In this document: piece after piece, positions 26,396 to 36,550 of the stretch
Numbering within the stretch: position 1 is the first letter of the stretch
Layout: every line of letters begins with the position of its first letter
From: Mixta mediterraneensis
GTDB lineage: Bacteria > Pseudomonadota > Gammaproteobacteria > Enterobacterales > Enterobacteriaceae
Direction of reading: 5' to 3'
Assembly: GCF_014946725.1 (NCBI RefSeq)
Contig: NZ_JACFXY010000013.1
Location: 43,592-107,591, forward strand
Length of the DNA stretch: 64,000 nt
The notes under the pieces: generated by a model
Seen by the model: only the letters and a program-made list of their open reading frames with translations
The model's database searches: none
What the model was told of the DNA's origin: nothing
Program-made: the position numbers and the translations under genes

Positions 26396-27724
26396 TTGTT
26401 CTTGCCACAAGAAATTATTCGTAAAAAACGTGACGGCCATACGCTGAATGAAGAAGAAATCCGCTTCTTTATTAATGGGGTGCGCGATAACAGCGTTTCT
26501 GAAGGTCAGATTGCCGCGCTGGCGATGACGATCTATTTCCATGATATGTCGTTGCCCGAACGTGTCGCATTGACCATGGCAATGCGCGATTCCGGCACGG
26601 TGCTGAACTGGAAATCGCTGAATCTGAACGGACCAGTCGTAGACAAACACTCAACCGGCGGCGTTGGCGATGTCACCTCGCTGATGCTAGGCCCAATGGT
26701 AGCCGCGTGCGGCGGTTACATTCCGATGATTTCCGGACGCGGTCTGGGCCATACCGGCGGTACGCTGGACAAACTGGAAGCCATCCCTGGTCTTGACATC
26801 TTTCCAGGCGAGGATCGTTTCCGCCAAATCATCAAAGACGTGGGTGTCGCGATTATCGGCCAGACTCATTCACTGGCACCGGCTGACAAGCGTTTCTATG
26901 CCACGCGGGATATTACCGCCACGGTTGACTCCATTCCGCTGATCACCGCCTCGATTCTGGCGAAGAAGCTTGCTGAAGGGCTGGATGCGCTGGTCATGGA
27001 TGTGAAAGTCGGCTCTGGTGCTTTTATGCCGACCTGGGAAGCTTCAGAAAATCTCGCGCAGGCGATTGTTGGTGTGGCAAACGGTGCAGGTTGTCAAACC
27101 ACCGCGCTGCTTACCGATATGAACCAGGTGTTAGCCTCCAGTGCCGGAAATGCGCTGGAAGTGCGCGAAGCGGTGCGTTTCCTGACCGGTCAGCAGCGTA
27201 ATCCGCGCTTGCTTGAAGTGACACTGGCGCTATGCAGCGAGATGCTGATTTCCGGCAAGCTGGCAACAGACGATGCACAGGCCCGCCAAAAATTGATGCA
27301 GGTACTGGATAATGGCAAAGCTGCCGAGGTGTTTGCTCGCATGGTGGCGGCGCAGAATGGCCCCAGTGATTTTGTCGAGCGCCATGATACTTACCTTCCT
27401 GCATCCATGCTGAGCAAAGCGGTATATGCCGATGAGCCAGGCATTGTCAGCAGCATGGATACGCGGGCGCTTGGCCTGGCTGTTGTCGCGATGGGCGGCG
27501 GGCGGCAACGCGCCAGTGACAGCATCGATTACAGCGTTGGTCTGAGCGATATGATTAGGCTTGGCGAACGCGCTGATACGCAGCGACCGCTGGCGGTGAT
27601 TCATGCCAGCAGCGAAGCCTGTTGGCAACAGGCAGCGAAAGCAGTGAAAGCCGCCATCACCCTTAGCGACAGCGCACCCGCAGCCACGCCGGTGGTTTAT
27701 CGCCGCGTGACTGAAGCAGGTTAA
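26396..27724 (+). CDS. deoA: Thymidine phosphorylase
   Basis: Phosphorolysis of thymidine and deoxyuridine to the base and deoxyribose 1-phosphate. 442 residues. [17 protein letters not shown] (phosphate and sugar site), [16 protein letters not shown] and [11 protein letters not shown] are intact. The start is TTG, as in E. coli, with GTAAGGGGG upstream. Second gene of the operon. Confidence 0.97.
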   Translation: MFLPQEIIRKKRDGHTLNEEEIRFFINGVRDNSVSEGQIAALAMTIYFHDMSLPERVALTMAMRDSGTVLNWKSLNLNGPVVDKHSTGGVGDVTSLMLGPMVAACGGYIPMISGRGLGHTGGTLDKLEAIPGLDIFPGEDRFRQIIKDVGVAIIGQTHSLAPADKRFYATRDITATVDSIPLITASILAKKLAEGLDALVMDVKVGSGAFMPTWEASENLAQAIVGVANGAGCQTTALLTDMNQVLASSAGNALEVREAVRFLTGQQRNPRLLEVTLALCSEMLISGKLATDDAQARQKLMQVLDNGKAAEVFARMVAAQNGPSDFVERHDTYLPASMLSKAVYADEPGIVSSMDTRALGLAVVAMGGGRQRASDSIDYSVGLSDMIRLGERADTQRPLAVIHASSEACWQQAAKAVKAAITLSDSAPAATPVVYRRVTEAG

Positions 27725-27816
27725 AGATTACAACCGGTGCCAGTCACAAAACATTCAGGTATACTGATCTGATCGCTTTTTTTGACTTGTCACGCGCACA
27801 AGCGCAGGAGGCTTGC

Positions 27817-29040
27817 ATGAAACGTGCATTTATAATGGTTCTCGATTCTTTCGGAATCGGCTCCAGCAAGGACGCCGACAAATTCGGTGACGCAGGTTCG
27901 GACACGTTAGGTCATATCGCCGAAGCCTGCTTTAACGGTGAAGCTGACAAAGGTCGCAAAGGCCCGCTTCATCTGCCAAACCTGACGGCATTAGGCCTGG
28001 GTAAAGCGGCAGAGTTATCTACCGGCCGCTTCCCGCCAGGCCTCGATCCTGAGGCAAAAATCACCGGCGCGTATGCTTACGCCAGCGAAATCTCGTCGGG
28101 TAAAGATACACCGTCTGGTCACTGGGAAATTGCCGGTGTGCCAGCCTTGTTCGACTGGGGCTATTTCAGCGACAAAGAAAACAGCTTTCCACAGGAACTG
28201 CTGGATAAACTGGTAGAGCGTGCCGATTTGCCTGGCTACCTTGGCAACTGCCACTCCTCGGGTACGGTGATCCTCGACCAGTTGGGCGAAGAGCACATGA
28301 AATCGGGCAAACCGATTTTCTACACCTCCGCAGATTCCGTGTTCCAGATCGCCTGCCATGAAGAGACCTTTGGGCTGGATCGGCTGTATGCGCTGTGTGA
28401 AATTGCACGTGAGGAGTTAACGGAAGGCGGCTATAACATTGGTCGTGTCATTGCCCGTCCGTTTGTGGGTGATAAAGCGGGTCATTTTGAACGTACTGGC
28501 AACCGCCACGATTTAGCCGTGGAACCGCCGTCATCCACCATGCTGAAAAAGTTGGTGGATGAGAAGGGCGGCCACGTGATTTCTGTTGGTAAAATCGCGG
28601 ATATTTACGCCGAACAGGGTATCACCAAAAAAGTCAAAGCCACCGGCCTCGACGCGCTGTTTGATGCCACGATTGAAGAAATGAAGCACGCGCCGGATCA
28701 ATCCATTGTTTTCACTAATTTTGTTGATTTCGACTCAACCTGGGGTCACCGTCGCGATGTCGCTGGCTATGCCGGAGGGCTGGAGCTGTTTGATCGACGT
28801 TTGCCGGAGCTGATGGCGCTGGTAGGCGAAGATGACATTCTGATTTTAACCGCCGATCACGGTTGCGATCCCACCTGGCAAGGCACCGAACATACGCGTG
28901 AGCACATTCCAGTTTTGATCTACGGCCCGAAAGTGGAACCCGGCTCGCTCGGCTACCGCGAAACGTTTGCTGATATTGGTCAAACCATTGCGCACTATTT
29001 TGGCCTGTCCAGCATGGACTACGGCAAGAACATGCTATAA
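27817..29040 (+). CDS. deoB: Phosphopentomutase
   Basis: Converts (deoxy)ribose 1-phosphate to the 5-phosphate, linking nucleoside phosphorylases to DeoC. 407 residues; alkaline-phosphatase fold with two-manganese ligands in [20 protein letters not shown] (the phosphothreonine), [13 protein letters not shown] and [12 protein letters not shown]. The ATG at 27817 follows GGAGGCTTGC; the upstream reading (27787) is not needed. Confidence 0.97.
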   Translation: MKRAFIMVLDSFGIGSSKDADKFGDAGSDTLGHIAEACFNGEADKGRKGPLHLPNLTALGLGKAAELSTGRFPPGLDPEAKITGAYAYASEISSGKDTPSGHWEIAGVPALFDWGYFSDKENSFPQELLDKLVERADLPGYLGNCHSSGTVILDQLGEEHMKSGKPIFYTSADSVFQIACHEETFGLDRLYALCEIAREELTEGGYNIGRVIARPFVGDKAGHFERTGNRHDLAVEPPSSTMLKKLVDEKGGHVISVGKIADIYAEQGITKKVKATGLDALFDATIEEMKHAPDQSIVFTNFVDFDSTWGHRRDVAGYAGGLELFDRRLPELMALVGEDDILILTADHGCDPTWQGTEHTREHIPVLIYGPKVEPGSLGYRETFADIGQTIAHYFGLSSMDYGKNML

Positions 29041-29072
29041 AAACATCGACCATTTTAAAAAGGATATGAACA

Positions 29073-29786
29073 ATGGCAACGCCTCACATTAATGCAGAAA
29101 TGGGTGATTTCGCAGACGTCGTACTGATGCCCGGCGATCCGCTGCGTGCTAAGCACATCGCTGAAACCTTTCTGGACAATCCGGTTGAAGTGAATAATGT
29201 GCGCGGTATGCTGGGTTATACTGGCACCTACAAAGGGCGCAAAATCTCGGTGATGGGTCACGGTATGGGCATCCCATCCTGCTCGATCTACACCAAAGAA
29301 CTGATCACCGATTTCGGCGTGAAAAAAATTATTCGTGTGGGCTCATGCGGCGCGGTGCGGGCGGATGTAAAACTGCGTGACATCGTCATTGGCATGGGAG
29401 CATGTACCGATTCGAAAGTGAATCGCATGCGTTTTAAAGACCATGACTTTGCGGCTATTGCTGATTTTGATCTGGTGCGTAACGCTGTGGATGCGGCGAA
29501 AACGCTGGGCGTTGAGGCACGCGTCGGTAACATCTTCTCTGCCGATCTGTTTTATACGCCAGACCCGCAGATGTTCGACGTTATGGAGAAATACGGCATT
29601 CTTGGCGTGGAGATGGAAGCGGCAGGCATCTATGGCGTAGCCGCGGAATTTGGGGCGAAAGCGCTGACTATCTGCACCGTGTCGGACCATATCCGTACCC
29701 ATGAACAGACGACGGCGGCTGAGCGACAAACCACGTTTAACGACATGATTAAAATCGCGCTGGAATCTGTCTTGCTGGGCGATTGA
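29073..29786 (+). CDS. deoD: Purine nucleoside phosphorylase
   Basis: 237 residues (E. coli 239). [29 protein letters not shown], the [10 protein letters not shown] nucleoside-site segment and the catalytic Asp in [11 protein letters not shown] are present. Cleaves purine (deoxy)nucleosides to base and pentose 1-phosphate. Last gene of the operon; a CTGCGCC-GCAG-GGCGCAG hairpin at 29800-29817 follows as a possible weak terminator. Confidence 0.97.
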   Translation: MATPHINAEMGDFADVVLMPGDPLRAKHIAETFLDNPVEVNNVRGMLGYTGTYKGRKISVMGHGMGIPSCSIYTKELITDFGVKKIIRVGSCGAVRADVKLRDIVIGMGACTDSKVNRMRFKDHDFAAIADFDLVRNAVDAAKTLGVEARVGNIFSADLFYTPDPQMFDVMEKYGILGVEMEAAGIYGVAAEFGAKALTICTVSDHIRTHEQTTAAERQTTFNDMIKIALESVLLGD

Positions 29787-29973
29787 GCTTAATGAGTGTC
29801 TGCGCCGCAGGGCGCAGGCATTTCTCCTGAGGTGCCTGCATTTCTCTTTCGCGTTTACGTTTCTTCAGTAACATCTTCACTAAATGACACACTTTTGCCC
29901 AGGCTTGTGCATCTTCGTACTGGCACTGGCTTTCATGCCCTTTATCATTAAGTCGACAATTAAAAATAAACAT
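29749..29973 (-). CDS. Possible small basic protein opposite the deoD-PBP2 gap (doubtful)
   Basis: 74 codons from ATG 29973, overlapping the deoD 3' end on the opposite strand. The product is basic ([10 protein letters not shown]) with cysteines and histidines and has no recognisable domain. A perfect Shine-Dalgarno sequence AGGAGGT exists on this strand at 29993-29999, but it is 19 bases from the ATG, too far to be its own. Kept only because the SD motif and open frame coincide. Confidence 0.2.
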   Translation of the reverse strand: MFIFNCRLNDKGHESQCQYEDAQAWAKVCHLVKMLLKKRKREREMQAPQEKCLRPAAQTLIKLNRPARQIPARF

Positions 29974-29999
29974 AAACCGCCAATAATTAATACCTCCTG

Positions 30000-31880
30000 A
30001 TGAATTTTCGTAATTTCGAAGCTGAAGAAAAGCTGTTTGTTCGCCGTGCAGCGGTGGCTTTTATTCTGGTTGTTATCTGTTTCACTATTTTGGGCGTTAA
30101 TCTTTATCGCCTACAGGTGCGCGATCACAGTTATTATCAGACGCGATCTAACCAGAACGACATCAAAATGATTCCAATTGCGCCGACGCGTGGGCTGATT
30201 TACGATCGTAACGGCATCCCATTAGTGCGCAACGTCACCTGGTACGACATCACGTTGACGCCCTATAAAATTGAGAATATGCAGGCCACGCTCAAGGCGC
30301 TGACGCCGCTGATCGATCTCACGCCAGACGAAATAGACAGCTTTCAGCGCATGCTAAAACAGAGCAGCCGCTACAAGCCCCTGATCCTTAAAGAAGAACT
30401 TACGGATGAACAGGTTGCTCGCTTCTCGGTAAATCAGTTTAACTTCACGGGCGTCAGTATTGATACCTATCAGGATCGCCAATATCCTTATGGTGCCGAT
30501 CTGGCGCACGTGGTCGGTTATGTCTCGAAAATTAACGATAACGATGCCAAAAGATTAAATAAAGCGGGCATCGCTGAAAACTACGCCGCCGACCACAACA
30601 TCGGAAAGCAGGGGATTGAGGGCTATTACGAGTCGGTGCTGCACGGTAAGCCAGGGTATCAGGAAGTAGAAGTCGATAATCACGGACGCATCGTGCGGGT
30701 GTTAAAAGAGGTGCCGCCGGTTGCCGGTAAGAATATTACGCTGACGCTGGATCTTCATCTGCAACAGTACATTGAAAGTTTGCTGGCGGGTCAACGTGCC
30801 GCGCTGTTGGTTGAAGATCCCCACGATGGCTCGGTGTTGGCGATGGTGTCCAGTCCCAGCTACGATCCCAATCCATTCGTAAAAGGCATTAGCTACAAAG
30901 CCTACGAAACGCTATTGCAGGATAAAAGTCTGCCGCTGATAAACCGTGTGACGCAGGGCCTGTATCCGCCTGCTTCAACGGTGAAACCCTATATGGCGAT
31001 GTCAGCGTTACTGACGAAAGTCATTACTCCCCAAACGACCTTTTTCGGTGCGCCAACCTGGACTTTACCGGGCACGGATCGTCGTTATCGTGACTGGAAA
31101 AAATCTGGCCACGGTATGCTGGACGTCACCAAAGCCATTGAGGAATCTGCCGATACCTTCTTTTATCAGGTGGCGTTTATGATGGGGATTGATCGCATTC
31201 ATACCATGCTCAGCCAGTTTGGCTATGGCAAATCCACCGGCATCGACTTGCATGAAGAGTACAACGGCTTGTTGCCGAGTCGTGACTGGAAGCAGAAGGT
31301 GCATAAAAAACCCTGGTATCAGGGGGATACTATATCGGTGGGCATTGGGCAAGGATACTGGGTTGCCACGCCGATCCAGATGGTAAAAGCGATGGTCACG
31401 TTGATTAACAATGGCCGGGTTATTGCCCCGCATCTGCTGGAGAAAACCCAGCGTGGCAAGCTGGTGGAGAACTATCAACCGAAACTGCCACAGGCACAAG
31501 TTGGCGATGCTAAATCGCCTTACTGGTCGCTGGTGCGTCATGCGATGTTCGGCATGGCGAATGCGCCAAACGGCACCGGCTATAAATATTTTCACACTGC
31601 GCCATACGGCATTGCGGCGAAAAGCGGGACTTCGCAAGTATTTAGCCTGAAGCAAAATCAAACTTATAACGCCAAAATGATTCCAGTTCGCTTACGCGAC
31701 CATATCTTTTATACCGCGTTTGCGCCCTTTAACGACCCTAAAGTAGCGATAGCTTTGATTCTGGAAAACGGTGGCAGCGAAGGCGTCACGGCAGCCCCGG
31801 TTATGCGACAAATCCTTGACCATATTTTCCTGCCACCGGCCACGCCTGCACCGGTACAGGTGGCGCAGCAGAAACCCTGA
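30000..31880 (+). CDS. Second (alternative) penicillin-binding protein 2, MrdA paralogue
   Basis: Peptidoglycan transpeptidase of the elongasome class, 626 residues. One N-terminal transmembrane helix (about 15-36), pedestal domain, then the transpeptidase domain with YPPASTVKP (active Ser326, Lys329), ESADTFFYQ, GIGQGYWVATPIQM and AAKSGTSQVF. It is clearly PBP2 but diverges from E. coli MrdA in many places (N-terminal MNFRNFEAEEKLFVRR, pedestal region). The canonical mrdA lies with rodA elsewhere in enterobacteria, so this is probably an extra copy like Salmonella PBP2sal. No Shine-Dalgarno precedes ATG 30000; an in-frame TAA at 29988 rules out an upstream start. Confidence 0.85.
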   Translation: MNFRNFEAEEKLFVRRAAVAFILVVICFTILGVNLYRLQVRDHSYYQTRSNQNDIKMIPIAPTRGLIYDRNGIPLVRNVTWYDITLTPYKIENMQATLKALTPLIDLTPDEIDSFQRMLKQSSRYKPLILKEELTDEQVARFSVNQFNFTGVSIDTYQDRQYPYGADLAHVVGYVSKINDNDAKRLNKAGIAENYAADHNIGKQGIEGYYESVLHGKPGYQEVEVDNHGRIVRVLKEVPPVAGKNITLTLDLHLQQYIESLLAGQRAALLVEDPHDGSVLAMVSSPSYDPNPFVKGISYKAYETLLQDKSLPLINRVTQGLYPPASTVKPYMAMSALLTKVITPQTTFFGAPTWTLPGTDRRYRDWKKSGHGMLDVTKAIEESADTFFYQVAFMMGIDRIHTMLSQFGYGKSTGIDLHEEYNGLLPSRDWKQKVHKKPWYQGDTISVGIGQGYWVATPIQMVKAMVTLINNGRVIAPHLLEKTQRGKLVENYQPKLPQAQVGDAKSPYWSLVRHAMFGMANAPNGTGYKYFHTAPYGIAAKSGTSQVFSLKQNQTYNAKMIPVRLRDHIFYTAFAPFNDPKVAIALILENGGSEGVTAAPVMRQILDHIFLPPATPAPVQVAQQKP

Positions 31881-32147
31881 TCAGCGCGGCGGCCAGGCTT
31901 TTTAGCCGTGGCATCAGTATTGCTCTGCACACTGCAAATCTGCCGCCGGTCGCGGCACGGGGTGACAAGTCGCCAGACGTTAAGCCAGGCCAGAATCGCA
32001 CCTTATTGTGTTGGTTAAGGAGAGGTTCGGTAATCAGGTTAACGTCTTTATGCACTGAAAATATACCGGGCAACGATCGCAATATTTCAGTGGCAGCCGG
32101 TGATTGATGGAAAAGGCGTCAGTCGAATTTATTTTTGTGAAAAGCGT

Positions 32148-32176
32148 TTGACGCTACAAGGGAGTTAAGGTTTAAT
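32148..32176 (+). promoter_or_regulatory. Sigma-70 promoter of tRNA-Phe
   Basis: TTGACG (32148-32153), 17-bp spacer, TTTAAT (32171-32176), then a GC-rich discriminator GCGGCCC before the tRNA, typical of stringently controlled stable-RNA promoters. Confidence 0.75.
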
Positions 32177-32186
32177 GCGGCCCGTT

Positions 32187-32262
32187 GCCCGAATAGCTCA
32201 GTCGGTAGAGCAGGGGATTGAAAATCCCCGTGTCCCTGGTTCGATTCCGGGTTCGGGCACCA
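32187..32262 (+). tRNA. tRNA-Phe (anticodon GAA)
   Basis: 76 bases including encoded CCA. Acceptor GCCCGAA pairs with TTCGGGC, D-arm AGCTCAGTCGGTAGAGC, anticodon stem-loop GGGGATTGAAAATCCCC with GAA, T-arm GGTTCGATTCC. Identical in form to enterobacterial pheU/pheV. The mobile island begins directly after it. Confidence 0.98.
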
Positions 32263-32377
32263 AACTTCAGAGCCTGTCTGTTAAGGGATGAGATCTTTAA
32301 CAGGCATGACAATGTCCCTGACCGTCACCATGCAGCATGAGGCACTTCGTTCTGCATCTGAGGGTTTAGGGATTAAG

Positions 32378-32409
32378 AATCCGGATGGTGTTAGCGCACC
32401 ATCCGGATT
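32378..32409. terminator. Strong hairpin between tRNA-Phe and the integrase
   Basis: AATCCGGATGGTG (32378-32390) pairs perfectly with CACCATCCGGATT (32397-32409) around TTAGCG. It is followed by TTTCTC, giving a short U-run on the plus strand. Could end the tRNA transcript or insulate the integrase. Confidence 0.55.
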
Positions 32410-32542
32410 TCTCACATCCCAATAATTTCAGTTACAGGTATTTACCTTCTCATCGCTGCTATGTCAACGATCTGTAAAGGAAAACCGGCCTTTTTTTCCC
32501 TTTTAGATATCAAACCTTTATAAATTTGACTTAGGATTACTC

Positions 32543-33508
32543 CTAAGCTGCATACGCGGCTTCAAGGTTTCGCCTCAGGTTATCCATGTTTGCTTCGACA
32601 TATTCCAGGGTTACCGCGACGCTGGAATGACCCAGCAGCATCTGGACATCATTCAGACTTCTCTCTGGCCGTTTCATCAGGTCTGTCGCTATTGTATGCC
32701 TGAACCTGTGTGGGCTGACATCACACTGGCACTCCCTAGACAGTCTCCTGAAAAAAGCCCTCATCGGGAGGTGATCCATGTTTTTCGCCCGGATAATCCT
32801 TTTCTTCTTGGGGGTAAACCGGTTGATGTTGAATAACTGTTCCCCTTTTTTGGCTCCCTTCTGGACAGACATAAGATACAGATGCTCAAGGCGTGGCATC
32901 AGCCGTGCGGTGATCGGCACACGATGCTCCCGGTGATTTTTAGAGCCTTCAGCCTGTAATTCAATGACGCCCAGTTTCAGATCCACATCACACAGCCGTA
33001 TGTGCAGCAACTGATTCTGACGCATACCAGTGAACTTCAGTGTCTCAATGACCGTCATCCAGAACCAGGCGGGCTCAAGGGCGTTTGGCCGCGGATCATG
33101 AATACCCGTCTGCTCCAGCTCAATTTTCCTTTCCATGATTAAATCAATTTTCTTCATCTGCTCCCCGGAGAGTGTTTTTTTGCGTTTAATGTCGGGTTTA
33201 ACAATCACCTGGTTAAACGGATTCTCTCTGGCTGAAATAAGTTTGTTCGTGATGGCATGATTAAATACTGCCCGCATATGGGCAACCTTGTTATTCCATG
33301 TCCGCTTGCTGGACATCTGTTCGTTCAGAACATACCGTCGCCATTTCAGAACATCCATTCGCGTTACATTTTCCGGAAGCATATTATCGCCGTAAAATTC
33401 CCGGAACGTTCTCACAACCTTTTTGTAGCTCCATTCAGTTGCACGACGAAGAACTTTATTGAAAAAATAGTCATCGAGAATTTTTTCAAATGTCATAATG
33501 TCTGCCAT
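32543..33508 (-). CDS. Tyrosine recombinase (island integrase)
   Basis: 321 residues. The N-terminal SAM-like core-binding domain (about 5-100: WSYKKVVRTFREFYGDN) precedes the catalytic domain (about 115-315). The catalytic set is visible: Arg in TGMRQNQLLHI, Lys near GSKNHREHRVP, His-Arg in SPHRFRHTIA, His in LLGHSSV and the nucleophile Tyr in TLEYVEA. Complete, so probably active. Adjacent to tRNA-Phe and reading toward it, the usual geometry for an element inserted in the tRNA 3' end. Confidence 0.9.
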   Translation of the reverse strand: MADIMTFEKILDDYFFNKVLRRATEWSYKKVVRTFREFYGDNMLPENVTRMDVLKWRRYVLNEQMSSKRTWNNKVAHMRAVFNHAITNKLISARENPFNQVIVKPDIKRKKTLSGEQMKKIDLIMERKIELEQTGIHDPRPNALEPAWFWMTVIETLKFTGMRQNQLLHIRLCDVDLKLGVIELQAEGSKNHREHRVPITARLMPRLEHLYLMSVQKGAKKGEQLFNINRFTPKKKRIIRAKNMDHLPMRAFFRRLSRECQCDVSPHRFRHTIATDLMKRPERSLNDVQMLLGHSSVAVTLEYVEANMDNLRRNLEAAYAA

Positions 33509-33542
33509 AATGACCTCGTAATATTAAATTAACCTCAGCAGA

Positions 33543-33930
33543 TTATTTCTTCGCTGAAAGCCATATACTGTCCGCAGGACAGCTCCCTTTTTTAAAAATA
33601 ATGTCAGCGTTAATCATGTAGCCTGACACTTTGGTAAAACGACCGCTTTTATCCGGCGTGTCGTATTGATGGTAATGGAATAACCCCCTACCATTTCGTG
33701 AATGGTGTACGTTCAGCGCCTCAAAACTTTTCTGCAGCCTGTCCTTATCTGTACCTCCGCCACCCACTGTTGAGGTGTGACGGTAAAAACAGGCCGGTGA
33801 CACCAGAAAAACAAATTGCGCCAGAACGTGCAGCAGACTGTCCTTTTCATTGACGCTGAGCGTGCCGTCCTCAACGCTGTCCCTGACCCACTCCAGAAAT
33901 AATGCACCGGCCTGTTCTCCCCGGGTTGTC
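33543..33930 (-). pseudogene. C-terminal stump of an ICE-type relaxase (MobH, TraI_2 family), cut by IS1
   Basis: About 129 codons are left. The text LFLEWVRDSVEDGTLSVNEK, LVSPACFYRH and HYHQYDTPDKSGRFTKVSGYMI resembles the C-terminal TraI_2 domain of relaxases from SPI-7/PFGI-1/ICEHin1056-like integrative elements, where this gene stands near the integrase. The first five codons of the open frame come from IS1. Everything upstream of residue LPTT is missing, so it cannot nick DNA. Family assignment is by recalled motifs. Confidence 0.6.
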
Positions 33931-33945
33931 GGTAATGACTCCAAC

Positions 33946-34449
33946 TTACTGATAGTGTTTTATGTTCAGATAATGTCCGATGACCTTGTCATGCAGCTCC
34001 ACCGATTTTGAGAACGACAGTGACTTCCGTCCCAGCCTTGCCAGATGTTGTCTCAGATTCAGGTTATGTCGCTCAATGCGCTGAGTGTAACGCTTGCTGA
34101 TAACGTGCAGCTTTCCCTTCAGGCGTGATTCATACAGCGGCCAGCCATCCGTCATCCATACCACGACCTCAAAGGCCGACAGCAGGCTCAGAAGACGCTC
34201 CAGTGTGGCCAGAGTGCGTTCACCGAAGACGTGTGCCACAACCGTCCTCCGTATCCTGTCATACGCGTAAAACAGCCAGCGCTGACGTGATTTAGCACCG
34301 ACGTAGCCCCACTGTTCGTCCATTTCAGCGCAGACAATCACATCACTGCCCGGTTGTATGCGCGAGGTTACCGACTGCGGCCTGAGTTTTTTAAGTGACG
34401 TAAAACCGTGTTGAGGCCAATGCCCATAATGCGTGCACTGGCGCGACAT
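33946..34449 (-). CDS. insB: IS1 InsB (transposase catalytic part)
   Basis: 167 residues, standard InsB with the DDE residues in [21 protein letters not shown] and the C-terminal [16 protein letters not shown]. Expressed as the InsAB' fusion. Intact. Confidence 0.95.
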   Translation of the reverse strand: MSRQCTHYGHWPQHGFTSLKKLRPQSVTSRIQPGSDVIVCAEMDEQWGYVGAKSRQRWLFYAYDRIRRTVVAHVFGERTLATLERLLSLLSAFEVVVWMTDGWPLYESRLKGKLHVISKRYTQRIERHNLNLRQHLARLGRKSLSFSKSVELHDKVIGHYLNIKHYQ

Positions 34450-34643
34450 CCGACGCCATTCATGGCCATATCAATGATTGTCTGGTGCGTACCGGGCTGA
34501 GAGGCGGTGTAAGTGAACTGTAGTTGCCATGTTTTACGGCAATGAGAGCAGAGATAGCGCTGATGTCCGGCAGTGCTTTTGCCGTTACGCACCACGCTTT
34601 CAGTAGCGGAGCAGGAAGGACATCTGATGGAAATGGAAGCCAC
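34368..34643 (-). CDS. insA: IS1 InsA
   Basis: 91 residues, CxxC zinc-finger N-terminus ([25 protein letters not shown]), essentially standard InsA. It acts as repressor alone, and as the N-terminal part of the InsAB' transposase after a -1 frameshift. Confidence 0.95.
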   Translation of the reverse strand: MASISIRCPSCSATESVVRNGKSTAGHQRYLCSHCRKTWQLQFTYTASQPGTHQTIIDMAMNGVGCRASARIMGIGLNTVLRHLKNSGRSR

Positions 34644-34717
34644 GCAAGCACCTCAAAATCACCATCATACACTAAATCAGTAAGTTGGGAGCATTACCAA
34701 CTGATGAAAGGAAATAA

Positions 34718-35926
34718 ATGATGAAATTATCGATGATTACACACGGGATCACGCTGGCGCTGCTGGTCACTGCCATGCCTGCTGCGCATGCAGCCGGCAC
34801 CTGGACCGAAGCGCGTAATGACGCAATGGGCGGCACGGGTGTGGCCTCATCCGGTTACGCAGCGGCGGCCCTGGTTAACCCCGCCCTGATGACGCGCCAT
34901 GCTGCCAGCGATGACATTGGCATTATCCTTCCGGATATCGGCGCGCAGGTCAGCGATCCGGATAATCTGCAGGACGGATTTGACCGCGTTAAAGACAGTT
35001 GGGATCGCCTGAGTGACGCTGCCGGCAGCGGAAACAGCGCAGCGCAGGCATCAGAGCTCAAGAAAGCCCTGCAGGATGTTTCGGGGAACAGCGGCCGGGC
35101 CAGCGCAGGGGTGTCGGCAGTTATTGCCATTCCGAATGACACGCTGCCCTTTGCTCTGGTGGTCAAAGGCTGGGGTCAGGCAAAAGCCAGTGCAGTGGTT
35201 ACCGGACACGATCTGGCGTACCTCGATGCTGTACAGACCGGCATTTTCTCACCCAGCCAGGACGACCTTAACCAGCTGACTTCGCGTGCGGAGGGTGTGG
35301 CGGTGCTGGTCAGTGAATACGGACTTGCTATGGCTCATCAGTTCACGCTGGCCGGCACGCCGGTATCGGTGGGGATTACACCAAAATTCCAGCGTGTGGA
35401 TACCTGGAACTACAACGTCTCCATCAATAACTACAGTACCTCCGACTTTCACAGCGGTGAGTGGAAGCGCTCCGAAACTGGCGGCAACGTGGATATCGGC
35501 TTCGCCGCACAGCTGACGCCGGAATGGATGCTGGGGCTGACCGGGCAGAATCTGATCTCACGGAATGTGGAGACCCGTGAGATCAACGGTCTGAAGGACA
35601 CTTTTCAAATCCGCCCACAGGCCACTGTCGGTACATCATGGAGCAACGGCTTCATCACGCTGGCGACTGATGTTGATCTGACCCCTACCAGCGGCTTTGC
35701 CTCTGATGAAAAAGCTCAGTTTGCGGGTGTGGGTGCCGAACTCAACGCATGGGACTGGGCCCAGCTGCGCGCGGGCTATCGGGCAGACATGCGCAACAGC
35801 GACAACAACGTGTTTACCGCCGGTATCGGCATTTCCCCCTTTAACGTGGTCCATCTCGACCTGACCGGTATGGCCGGCACCGACCGCACTTATGGTGCGG
35901 CAGCTCAGCTCACCTTCACATTCTGA
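34718..35926 (+). CDS. TraF_2-type outer-membrane conjugation-associated protein
   Basis: 402 residues with a signal peptide (ITHGITLALLVTAMPAAHA). N-terminal GTWTEARNDAMGGTGVASSGYAAA (in parts) and C-terminal beta-rich repeats ending in an aromatic TYGAAAQLTFTF suggest an outer-membrane barrel of the FadL/TraF_2 kind that is annotated as conjugal transfer TraF on large enterobacterial plasmids. AAAGGAAATAA precedes ATG 34718. Its upstream neighbours were removed by the IS1 event. Role in transfer is by family name only. Confidence 0.65.
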   Translation: MMKLSMITHGITLALLVTAMPAAHAAGTWTEARNDAMGGTGVASSGYAAAALVNPALMTRHAASDDIGIILPDIGAQVSDPDNLQDGFDRVKDSWDRLSDAAGSGNSAAQASELKKALQDVSGNSGRASAGVSAVIAIPNDTLPFALVVKGWGQAKASAVVTGHDLAYLDAVQTGIFSPSQDDLNQLTSRAEGVAVLVSEYGLAMAHQFTLAGTPVSVGITPKFQRVDTWNYNVSINNYSTSDFHSGEWKRSETGGNVDIGFAAQLTPEWMLGLTGQNLISRNVETREINGLKDTFQIRPQATVGTSWSNGFITLATDVDLTPTSGFASDEKAQFAGVGAELNAWDWAQLRAGYRADMRNSDNNVFTAGIGISPFNVVHLDLTGMAGTDRTYGAAAQLTFTF

Positions 35927-35972
35927 TAATTCCGGGCTGCTACGTGCAGCCCGTCACTGAAAGGGTAATACC

Positions 35973-36512
35973 ATGAAAAAAATGCGCTCTGCTGTCTCCT
36001 TTACAACTCTGTTATTAATGCTGACCGGCTGCAGCGGCAATACCCCCTTAAATGATCTCAGCCTCAGCAGCCTGAATTCGTTGCTTAATCCAGCCAGTCA
36101 GCAACCAGTAACTGAAAATGAAGAATCGACACCGCGTGACTTTGTGACCTGGACGTCAGGCACTGTTTCTGTTCCTGTGGATACGGCTGCCATGCGTCTG
36201 AAACAGCATTACGGGTTTGTATCGGACACCGATGTCGCCGCCGCGCGCAACAGCGGTCAGGGAAATGCTGGCTGGTCAGCATCAGCCATTTCAGAGGGCT
36301 CCAGTTGGGAGGCACAGCCGGGCAGCTACTACCGCATGAGCCGGAACTGGGCCGGAAATGACCGCCTGACGCTCGAAGTTCGGGGGAACAGTCAACAAAG
36401 CGCTATCACAGCGACCTATATATCTTCCAACCCGGAGCATCTTAAGAAAACCTGGACATCACGTCTGTGGAAACAAATTCCTGACGTTGCCAGAGGCAAA
36501 AATATTAAATAA
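35973..36512 (+). CDS. Putative lipoprotein
   Basis: 179 residues with a lipobox LLMLTGC-S (Cys20), then a low-complexity Ser/Asn/Leu linker. The folded part (about 55-179) contains FVTWTSGTVSVPVDTAAMRLKQHYGF. No family recognised. It lies 46 bases after the TraF-like gene with AAAGGGTAATACC before the ATG, so the pair is probably an envelope operon. Confidence 0.75.
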   Translation: MKKMRSAVSFTTLLLMLTGCSGNTPLNDLSLSSLNSLLNPASQQPVTENEESTPRDFVTWTSGTVSVPVDTAAMRLKQHYGFVSDTDVAAARNSGQGNAGWSASAISEGSSWEAQPGSYYRMSRNWAGNDRLTLEVRGNSQQSAITATYISSNPEHLKKTWTSRLWKQIPDVARGKNIK

Positions 36513-36550
36513 CTCTGATTAAAAAATCATTCTCAGTAACAGGAGTAATC

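Larger units (their letters stand above)
33931..34698 (-). mobile_element. IS1 (768 bp)
   Basis: GGTAATGACTCCAACTTACT at the left and its imperfect inverse (AGTAAGTTGGGAGCATTACC) at the right bound exactly 768 bp, the canonical IS1 length. It carries intact insA and insB. The 9-bp flanks do not match (GGGTTGTC side versus AACTGATGA), so there is no target duplication. Confidence 0.97.
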
